From assembly GCA_947303905.1 (NCBI GenBank), contig CAMYZR010000074.1, positions 1 to 6,832 of the forward strand: 6,832 nucleotides of DNA, given 5' to 3'. Position 1 is the stretch's first letter; each line of letters opens with the position of its first letter. The notes below the pieces were generated by a model. That model did not search any database and was not told the DNA's origin. It saw only the letters and a program-made list of their open reading frames with translations. This DNA is from an uncultured Atopobiaceae bacterium. Its GTDB lineage: Bacteria; Actinomycetota; Coriobacteriia; Coriobacteriales; Atopobiaceae. This document shows positions 1 to 4,708 of the stretch, piece by piece. The translations under genes and the position numbers were made by a program.

Positions 1-2
1 AA

Positions 3-107
3 TACAGAAAGGACCGGCTGTTCAGGGCGGAGGACCTGAGCCTCTTTACCTGCACCCCCGACAGCCAGGCGCGCCACACCGTGCGTTGCACGCGCGTATA
101 CGCGTAG
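3..107 (+). CDS. Sortase family protein, C-terminal end (partial, 5' end outside window)
   Basis: Frame 3 is open from the left edge to TAG at 105-107 and gives 34 residues. They contain LSLFTCTP, which fits the catalytic cysteine strand of sortases (usual form L-[TS]-L-x-T-C). The Cys codon is at 51-53. Seven residues later comes an Arg (72-74) in RHTVRCTRV, resembling the final strand that carries the catalytic Arg. The protein ends four residues after that strand, as sortases commonly do. Sortases are membrane-anchored transpeptidases that attach surface proteins to the cell wall or polymerise pili. The class cannot be fixed from this fragment; the short Cys-Arg spacing resembles class B-like enzymes more than class A. 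No terminator is obvious after the stop. Only the tail is visible, so the assignment is good but not certain. Confidence 0.62.
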   Translation, partial: YRKDRLFRAEDLSLFTCTPDSQARHTVRCTRVYA

Positions 108-126
108 GTATGTTCCTGTCGTTTTA

Positions 127-155
127 TGCGTTGTATCACCAAAAATGTGTACAAT
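127..155 (+). promoter_or_regulatory. Possible promoter for the mgtE-like/NRMT operon
   Basis: TACAAT at 150-155 is a fair -10 hexamer in an AT-richer patch (about 120-163) of otherwise GC-rich DNA. No good -35 exists at 16-18 bp: the sequence near 127-132 is TGCGTT, and TTGTAT at 131-136 would leave only a 13-bp spacer. Transcription from here would start near 161-163 and give a leader of about 165 nt before the first gene. The call rests mainly on the -10 and its position. Confidence 0.35.
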
Positions 156-160
156 AGCTT

Positions 161-328
161 ATTGCGCGACCATTGGGGTCACCTATCACCAGGAGAAGGG
201 TCTTTGATGAAACCTCGACCTCACAGTCGATGACCCCTCGGTGCCTCGTTGGCGGTGCCGTGGGGTAGCCCATAGCCCGCGGGCGGCGCTCATGCGACGC
301 CACCCGTCCGACCAACAGAGGAGTTCGC
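161..328 (+). promoter_or_regulatory. Folded 5' leader of the magnesium-transport operon (candidate riboswitch or attenuator, unassigned)
   Basis: This stretch holds no convincing gene. It can form a long-range helix GGGGTCA (175-181) with TGACCCC (231-237). That helix encloses a bulged hairpin (185-194 with 201-208) and a 5-bp hairpin TCGAC/GTCGA (215-219 with 226-230) that abuts it, together resembling a three-way junction. Competing pairings exist: GACC 168-171 with GGTC 177-180, and GGGTC 198-202 with GACCC 232-236. Downstream are TGGG/CCCA (261-264 with 269-272) and a strong hairpin at 282-301 with loop TCAT, lying 15 nt before the ribosome binding site AGAGGAG (317-323). Position upstream of Mg2+ transport genes suggests metal-responsive control. 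I do not see the conserved M-box (ykoK) core, nor a yybP-ykoY or NiCo core. The pairings were found by eye; no energy calculation was made. Confidence 0.35.
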
Positions 329-2197
329 ATGATCTACCTATCCCAGCTGCTGGGGAACCCCGTCTATGACAGCGATGGCGAGCGCGTCGGTCGCGTGAGC
401 GACCTGGGCATCGCCACCGGCGAAGTCTTTCCGCGCGTCACGGCGCTTGCGGTGGAGGGTCCCGGCCGCACTCCGCTCATGATCAGCTGGCGCAAGTACG
501 TGGACGACTTTGACGAGGACGAAGTCTCGCTCAAGGTCGTGGCCACCGACATCCGCTTTTCGTACCTGCAGCCCGACGAGGTGCTCGTCGCGCGCGACCT
601 GCTGAACAAGCAGATCGTCGACACGCGCGGCATGCGCGTCGTGCGCGTAAACGACCTCAAGCTCTCCGACACCAGCTCCTCGCAGCTGCGCCTGCTTGGC
701 GCCGAGGTGGGCTCGCGCGGGCTTCTGCGCTCCATCTCGCCAGCGCTGGAGACGGTGGTCTGTCGCGGCGCTCGTGCCCTGGGCCATCCCATCCAGGAGA
801 AGATCATCGCCTGGAACTACATGGACCTGCTGGAGCGCGACCTCTCCAACGTGAAGCTCTCCGTGAGCCACAAGACGCTGGACGAGCTGCACCCCGCCGA
901 CATCGCCGACATCATCGAGCGGCTCGACCCGCGTCTGCGCGGCCAGGTGTTTGCCCAGCTCGACGACGAGATGGCTGCAGAGGCCGTGACCGAGCTGGAC
1001 GACGACGAGCTCGCGGCAACGCTGGTCTCGGACATGGAGGATGCGGCGGCGAGTCGCGTCCTGTCCCAGATGGACCCCGACGACGCGGCCGAGCTGGTGT
1101 CCGAGCTCGACTACGAGCGCGCCGAGAAGCTCCTCTCGCTGATGGGCGTCAACGACCGCAAGGCCATCACGCAGCTGCTGGGCTACCGCGAGGACACCGC
1201 GGGCCGCATCATGACGCAGGAGTTTGTGGCCGTGGACGAGCGGGGCACCGTGGCGGATGCGGTGGACGCCCTTCGTGCGCTCGAGGCAGGCTTCGAGAGC
1301 GTCCGCTACGTGTACCTGGTGGACGAGGACAAGTGCCTGACCGGCGTCGTGACCCTGCTCGAGCTGCTGACCAGCGATCCCGAGACGCTGCTCTCCACGC
1401 TTGCCACCAGCGAGCCCATCACGGCCAGTCCCGAGGACGACCAGGAGGACGTGGCGGAGGACATCGCCAAGTACAACCTGCTCCAGATGCCCGTCGTGGA
1501 TGACGAGGGACGCATCCTCGGCATCGTCACGGTGGACGACGCACTCGAGGTCCTGCAGGAGGAGCACGAGGAGGACCTGCAGATTGCCGGCTCTCCCACA
1601 GGCGCCAATTCCGACGAGCGTGGCGGCCTGCTCGTGCAGCTGCTATCGAGCGAGATGTGGCTCTTCTTCTGGGCCATCGGCGTGGTGGCGTGTGGCGTGC
1701 TGGCGGCCGTCTGGCCTGGCATGGACATGGAGAGCGTGGCGATTGCGTTTGCGCTGCCCGTTGCCCTGCGCGGCGCTGACGCGATGATCCACTACGTCAT
1801 CAACAGCTTCCTCGAGTACGACGAGGATGACGAGGACGCCCCCACGCTGCTGGGCTTTGCCGTCAAGGGCGTGATCGTCTCGGCCATCTTCGCCGTTGTG
1901 GTCATGCTGCTCTTCTGGGGCGTGCGCAGCATCGTGATCGATCCGGATCAGGTCGAGCAGGCCACGCTCATTCCGTGGTACGTGCCCTTCCTCGAGCCGA
2001 TCGAGTGCGGATTCAAAGCTGCTGCCTGCTCGGTGGTCGTCTCCTTCGTGACGGCCCCGCTGTACCTGCTGTCGCTGCGCGCGAGCGACCGCCAGGGCAA
2101 GGACACCAGTGGCGTGTTCCTGCGTGGCACGGGTATGGCCATGGCGCTGGCAGTCTTCGTTCTGGCGGCTTGCCTCATCAAGATTTGGGCGTGGTAG
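329..2197 (+). CDS. MgtE-like protein: PRC-barrel + MgtE_N + CBS pair + divergent 5-helix membrane domain
   Basis: The protein has 622 residues; ATG follows AGAGGAG (317-323) with a 5-nt spacer. Domains in order: two PRC-barrel-like repeats (about 1-75 and 92-170; NPVYDSDGERVGRV and KQIVDTRGMRVVRV), an MgtE_N superhelix (about 185-285; LHPADIADIIERLDP, MDPDDAAELVSEL), a CBS pair (about 295-412, starting DTAGRIMTQEF) and an EEDLQIAG linker like the MgtE connecting helix. About five membrane segments follow (444-463, 470-492, 507-531, 560-583, 600-622). In MgtE, MgtE_N and CBS bind Mg2+ in the cytosol and gate a channel. Here the membrane part lacks the usual GGNxGxQ motif; the matching place reads PVALRGADAMIH (477-488), and no pore Asp like that of the last MgtE helices is evident. 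An acidic run (496-503) sits between helices 2 and 3. It may therefore be a Mg2+ sensor or partner of the adjacent transporter rather than a classic MgtE channel. The domain calls are firm; the function is inferred. Confidence 0.88.
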   Translation: MIYLSQLLGNPVYDSDGERVGRVSDLGIATGEVFPRVTALAVEGPGRTPLMISWRKYVDDFDEDEVSLKVVATDIRFSYLQPDEVLVARDLLNKQIVDTRGMRVVRVNDLKLSDTSSSQLRLLGAEVGSRGLLRSISPALETVVCRGARALGHPIQEKIIAWNYMDLLERDLSNVKLSVSHKTLDELHPADIADIIERLDPRLRGQVFAQLDDEMAAEAVTELDDDELAATLVSDMEDAAASRVLSQMDPDDAAELVSELDYERAEKLLSLMGVNDRKAITQLLGYREDTAGRIMTQEFVAVDERGTVADAVDALRALEAGFESVRYVYLVDEDKCLTGVVTLLELLTSDPETLLSTLATSEPITASPEDDQEDVAEDIAKYNLLQMPVVDDEGRILGIVTVDDALEVLQEEHEEDLQIAGSPTGANSDERGGLLVQLLSSEMWLFFWAIGVVACGVLAAVWPGMDMESVAIAFALPVALRGADAMIHYVINSFLEYDEDDEDAPTLLGFAVKGVIVSAIFAVVVMLLFWGVRSIVIDPDQVEQATLIPWYVPFLEPIECGFKAAACSVVVSFVTAPLYLLSLRASDRQGKDTSGVFLRGTGMAMALAVFVLAACLIKIWAW

Positions 2198-2199
2198 CC

Positions 2200-3465
2200 A
2201 TGGCACGCAAGAATCGTCGCGCGCAGGAGCGCCCGCCTCGTCAGAAGCTCGACCCTCGTCACGTGCTGGCAGCCATGGGTCCCGGCCTAGTGACCGCGCT
2301 CGCAGGCGCGGATGCCGGCGGCGTGGCAACCTACTCGACAGCCGGCTCGCTCTTCGGATTCACGCAGCTCTGGACCATCCCGGTGATGTGCTTCCTGCTC
2401 ATTGTGGCGCAGGAGACCGCCTCGCGCATGGGCTGCGTGACGGGCAAGGGCTTTGCCTCGCTCATCCGCGAGCAGTATGGCGTGCGCCTGTCTGCCCTCG
2501 CAATGCTGGCGCTTTTGGTGTCCAACACCACCGTCACCCTCTCCGAGCTCGCCGGCATCGCCTCGGCCATGGGGCTCTTTGGCGTGCCCACCTACGTGAG
2601 CGTGCCCATCGCGGCGCTCATTGTCTGGCTCATCGCCATGAGCGGCAGCTACGAGCGCATCGAGAAGGTGCTTCTGGCCATTGCCTGCGTGTTTGTCACC
2701 TACATCATCGCGGGCGTGATGGTTGGCCCCGACTGGGGGAGCGCCTTCTACCACACGCTGGTGCCGCACATCCAGGGCGGCACGCGCTACGTGTCGCTGT
2801 TGGTGGCAAGCGTCGGTACCGTCATCGCGCCGTGGATGCTCTTCCTGGGCACGAGCAACGTGGTGGAGAAGAACGCCCACGAGGACGACCTGCCCTACCA
2901 GCGCGTCGACGTGGTGACTGGTGCCGTTGTGGCGAGCATCATCAGCTGGTTCATCATCCTGACGACTGGCGCGGTGCTCTATCCGGCGGGCATCGCGGTG
3001 GAGAGCGCCGAGCATGCGGCTGCCGCATTGGCGCCGCTGGCGGGCCGTTACGCCGAGGTGCTGTTTGGAGCGGGCCTCACGGGCGCATCGTTCCTAGCGG
3101 CTTGCGTGCTGCCCGGCATCACCTCCAGCGCCATCTGCGAGGCCTTTGGCTGGGAGCGCGGAAGCGACCGCGATTGGCAGGAGGCTCCGGCCTATCGCGG
3201 CATCCTGACGGCCATCCTGATCATCTCGGCTGTGGTGGTACTACTGCCCAACGTGAACCTGTTCGGCATCATGATGGCCGCGCAGGTGATCAACGGCGTG
3301 CTGCTCCCGGTGCTGCTGGTGTTCATGGTTGGCATCGCCAGCGACCGTCACGTGATGGGGCGCTACGCCAACTCCCGCCTATGGAACATCTTCACCTGGT
3401 TCACGATCGTGGCCGTCACGGTGCTGACCATCATCATGTTCATTCTCCAGGCCTTGGGCTACTAG
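2200..3465 (+). CDS. NRAMP-related magnesium transporter (NRMT type, SLC11 fold)
   Basis: The protein has 421 residues. ATG lies two bases after the upstream stop (TAG-CC-ATG) with only a weak GGGCGTGG upstream, so translation is probably coupled; an in-frame ATG at 1975 lies deep inside the upstream gene and is rejected. The order of hydrophobic helices and the opening GPGLVTALAGAD match the NRAMP fold. Key residues differ from Mn2+/Fe2+ NRAMPs. The helix-1 DPGN motif is DAGG (38-41). The helix-6 MPH motif is APW (210-212), so the soft-metal Met and the His are lost, and the second helix-6 His is Gly217. The helix-3 DLAE motif is ELAG (116-119), which removes an acidic residue of the proton path. 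Such changes define the NRMT branch, in which the Clostridium acetobutylicum and Eggerthella lenta members are known Mg2+ transporters; the latter is reported not to be proton-coupled. Pairing with an MgtE-like gene supports Mg2+ as substrate. Confidence 0.9.
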   Translation: MARKNRRAQERPPRQKLDPRHVLAAMGPGLVTALAGADAGGVATYSTAGSLFGFTQLWTIPVMCFLLIVAQETASRMGCVTGKGFASLIREQYGVRLSALAMLALLVSNTTVTLSELAGIASAMGLFGVPTYVSVPIAALIVWLIAMSGSYERIEKVLLAIACVFVTYIIAGVMVGPDWGSAFYHTLVPHIQGGTRYVSLLVASVGTVIAPWMLFLGTSNVVEKNAHEDDLPYQRVDVVTGAVVASIISWFIILTTGAVLYPAGIAVESAEHAAAALAPLAGRYAEVLFGAGLTGASFLAACVLPGITSSAICEAFGWERGSDRDWQEAPAYRGILTAILIISAVVVLLPNVNLFGIMMAAQVINGVLLPVLLVFMVGIASDRHVMGRYANSRLWNIFTWFTIVAVTVLTIIMFILQALGY

Positions 3466-3470
3466 GGAAG

Positions 3471-3494
3471 CAGGGGACAGGCGCCCGTCTTCTG
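3471..3494 (+). terminator. Stem-loop after the NRMT gene (possible weak terminator)
   Basis: CAGGGGAC (3471-3478) can pair with GTCTTCTG (3487-3494) over 8 bp including two G-U pairs, with loop AGGCGCCC. It starts 6 bases after the transporter stop. No T-run follows, so it is not a textbook intrinsic terminator; it may work with Rho or protect the transcript 3' end. Confidence 0.35.
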
Positions 3495-3530
3495 TGCGTC
3501 CACAGTTTATGCATGCTTATACGTGCGCAT

Positions 3531-3560
3531 TTGATGACGCCATGGCACCTCTGCTATAGT
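3531..3560 (+). promoter_or_regulatory. Promoter of the SRP RNA gene
   Basis: TTGATG (3531-3536) and TATAGT (3555-3560) are separated by 18 bp, a good sigma70/SigA-type pair. The -10 ends 6 bases before the first paired base of the SRP RNA (3567), the right distance for a transcription start. A strong promoter is expected for this abundant RNA. It probably also feeds the downstream dedA gene, since no clear terminator separates them. Confidence 0.75.
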
Positions 3561-3566
3561 TCTTCT

Positions 3567-3679
3567 TCGAGCGCGTTGGATGGGTTCGGGTGACGACATG
3601 TTCCGAACCTGGTCAGGGCCGGGAGGCAGCAGCCATAAGGAGCCTCTGACGGGCACCCGTTCCCATCCAGCGCGCTCGA
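3567..3679 (+). ncRNA. ffs: Signal recognition particle RNA, bacterial small type (4.5S)
   Basis: This is the RNA core of the signal recognition particle. It binds the M domain of Ffh and directs ribosomes making membrane proteins to FtsY and the translocon. The diagnostic domain IV is intact: GGTCAGG (3611-3617), a GNRA tetraloop GGGA (3621-3624) closed by GCC/GGC, and AGCAGCC (3628-3634), forming the conserved asymmetric and symmetric loops. The ends form a long rod: 3567-3584 pairs with 3662-3679 over 18 bp with one G-U, then a TT/TT internal loop, then CGGGTG (3587-3592) with CACCCG (3654-3659). Length is about 113 nt with no Alu domain, as in actinobacteria and E. coli and unlike the long RNA of Bacillus. 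A strong promoter lies just upstream. The exact 3' end is not marked by a terminator and may be made by RNase trimming. Confidence 0.96.
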
Positions 3680-3717
3680 CTTATGTCTCGACATCGTGCC
3701 TGTAGGTCTTCGACCGT

Positions 3718-3722
3718 AAGGA
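3718..3722 (+). promoter_or_regulatory. Ribosome binding site that fixes the dedA start
   Basis: AAGGA at 3718-3722 stands 5 bases before ATG 3728. The in-frame ATG at 3683 has no such site, lies only 4 bases after the SRP RNA stem, and would add 15 charged residues (MSRHRACRSSTVRIT) not typical of DedA N-termini. Confidence 0.7.
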
Positions 3723-3727
3723 TCACC

Positions 3728-4378
3728 ATGGGCTTCGTAAACTTCATCATGGACCTGCTCCGTGACCCCCGCACTGCGATCGCGGGCTGGATTGCCGCAG
3801 GCCCGCTCGCCGCGTACGGCTTTGTGTTCCTGATCATCTTCATCGAGACGGGTGTGGTCTTCTTCCCGTTTCTGCCGGGCGACTCCCTGCTCTTTGCCTC
3901 GGGATTCTTTGCCCAGGGCGGCGGATTCAACATCATCGCCCTGCTCGCGGTCGCATGGGCTGCCGCCATCCTCGGTGACCAGTGCAACTTCTTCATCGGC
4001 CACTACTTTGGCCAGCGCATCATCCGCTCCGGCAAGGTCAAGGCCATGACGCCCGAGCGCATCGAGAAGTCCGAGGAGTTCCTCGACAAGTGGGGCAACC
4101 TCGCCATCTTCCTCGGGCGCTTCTTCCCGTTCATCCGCACCTTCGTGCCCTTCCTTGCGGGCATGGGCGGCATGAAGTGGCACAACTTCTTTATGTTCAA
4201 CATCCTGGGCGGCATCACCTGGTCTACGCTGTTCATCCTGCTGGGCTACTTCTTTGGCGGCATTCCCTTTGTGCAGGAGCACTTTGAGCTGCTCATCCTG
4301 GGCATCATCGCCGTCAGCGTGATTCCCACGGTGGTGGGCCTGGTGCGCAGCCAGCTCAACAAGGGCAAGAAGGCCTAG
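3728..4378 (+). CDS. DedA/VTT-family integral membrane protein
   Basis: The protein has 216 residues, the normal DedA length, with several hydrophobic segments and a basic C-terminus (NKGKKA). Family signatures are clear: ETGVVFFPFLPGDSLLFASG (40-59), GDQCNFFIGHYFG (83-95), and GRFFPFIRTFVPFLAGMGGM (130-149) followed by FNILGGITW. Glu40, Asp52, Arg131 and Arg137 match the four charged residues found essential in E. coli YqjA/YghB. DedA proteins are proton-dependent lipid carriers of the VTT fold; some (UptA) return undecaprenyl phosphate across the membrane for cell-wall synthesis, and others affect membrane potential and envelope stress. Which lipid this one moves cannot be read from the sequence. 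The gene follows the SRP RNA by 48 bases without a clear terminator and precedes a small gene by 2 bases, so ffs-dedA-small gene may share a transcript. Confidence 0.93.
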   Translation: MGFVNFIMDLLRDPRTAIAGWIAAGPLAAYGFVFLIIFIETGVVFFPFLPGDSLLFASGFFAQGGGFNIIALLAVAWAAAILGDQCNFFIGHYFGQRIIRSGKVKAMTPERIEKSEEFLDKWGNLAIFLGRFFPFIRTFVPFLAGMGGMKWHNFFMFNILGGITWSTLFILLGYFFGGIPFVQEHFELLILGIIAVSVIPTVVGLVRSQLNKGKKA

Positions 4379-4380
4379 CC

Positions 4381-4581
4381 ATGGAGGGTGCTGACCAGCG
4401 CCGCCTCGAGCGCTACGACCTGTTTGCCGACAAGGTGCGCTCGGAGCTTTCCCAGACCGAGGCGCAGCTTGCGGAGCTCAAGGCCGAGAGCAAGACTCGC
4501 ACGGCCACCTACCAGCAGCTCTTTGCAAACCGCATGACGCTCCAGCAGATCGTCGACCGTCTCCAGGAGGCCGGCCTGTAG
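4381..4581 (+). CDS. Small coiled-coil protein of unknown function (66 aa)
   Basis: I do not recognise a family. ATG lies two bases after the dedA stop (TAG-CC-ATG). AGAAGG (4368-4373), inside the last dedA codons, gives a proper ribosome binding site 7 bases upstream, so the gene is probably real and co-translated with dedA. The product is almost wholly helical and highly charged, with heptad-like spacing of Leu/Ala/Val from about residue 8 to the end (RYDLFADKVRSELSQTEAQL, then LAELKAESKTR and MTLQQIVDRLQEAGL). There is no signal peptide, membrane segment, Cys or catalytic motif. It would be a soluble cytoplasmic protein, likely an oligomer. Its size and look recall SlyX-like or other small coiled-coil proteins, without a convincing motif match. 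A weak terminator follows. Confidence 0.7.
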   Translation: MEGADQRRLERYDLFADKVRSELSQTEAQLAELKAESKTRTATYQQLFANRMTLQQIVDRLQEAGL

Positions 4582-4589
4582 GTCTCACG

Positions 4590-4619
4590 CGGCATCTGCC
4601 AAGGCAGGCGGCTTCTTTT
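4590..4619 (+). terminator. Probable intrinsic terminator after the dedA operon
   Basis: TCTGC (4595-4599) pairs with GCAGG (4604-4608) around loop CAAG. The helix can extend imperfectly (C4593-G4610, G4592-C4612 with a mismatch and a bulge), and TTCTTTT follows at 4613-4619. It lies 9 bases after the small gene and ahead of a separate dnaX promoter candidate, where a terminator is expected. The imperfect lower stem lowers confidence. Confidence 0.5.
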
Positions 4620-4671
4620 GCCTTATTGCCAATGAAAAGGCCTCCTTCCCGTTCGTGTCGCCCCAGTGCCG

Positions 4672-4677
4672 TATACT
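4672..4677 (+). promoter_or_regulatory. Candidate -10 element for dnaX
   Basis: TATACT at 4672-4677 is a good -10 hexamer 31 bases before the dnaX ATG, implying a leader of about 25 nt that contains the ribosome binding site. No acceptable -35 is found 16-18 bp upstream (sequence near 4649-4654 is CCGTTC), so the promoter may be weak or depend on an activator. Confidence 0.4.
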
Positions 4678-4708
4678 TGAGGTTCACGTGAACGGCCCGG
4701 AGGCACTC

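Noticed and set aside
161..240. M-box (ykoK) or yybP-ykoY riboswitch upstream of the Mg2+ genes
   Set aside because: The conserved core strings of these classes could not be found on the + strand; the folded leader is reported without a class.
136..330. Minus-strand 64-codon frame in the leader region
   Set aside because: It has no ribosome binding site of note and no family resemblance. It overlaps the promoter and leader of the + strand operon.
338..1567. Long open frame on the minus strand across the MgtE-like gene
   Set aside because: The product is His/Val/Leu-rich with no domain, and it lies opposite well-conserved MgtE_N and CBS coding sequence.
1975..2199. N-terminal extension of the NRMT to ATG 1975
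   Set aside because: The added 75 residues are the shadow of the MgtE-like membrane region and lack sense as protein; ATG 2200 fits the family length and the gene junction.
2109..3593. Long + strand open frame overlapping the NRMT gene
   Set aside because: Its product is Arg/His/Gly/Ala-rich and low in complexity, and it runs into the SRP RNA. The overlapping frame from 2200 has clear NRAMP helices.
3683..3727. Earlier dedA start at ATG 3683
   Set aside because: It has no ribosome binding site and sits against the SRP RNA 3' end; ATG 3728 has AAGGA 5 bases upstream and gives the normal DedA N-terminus.
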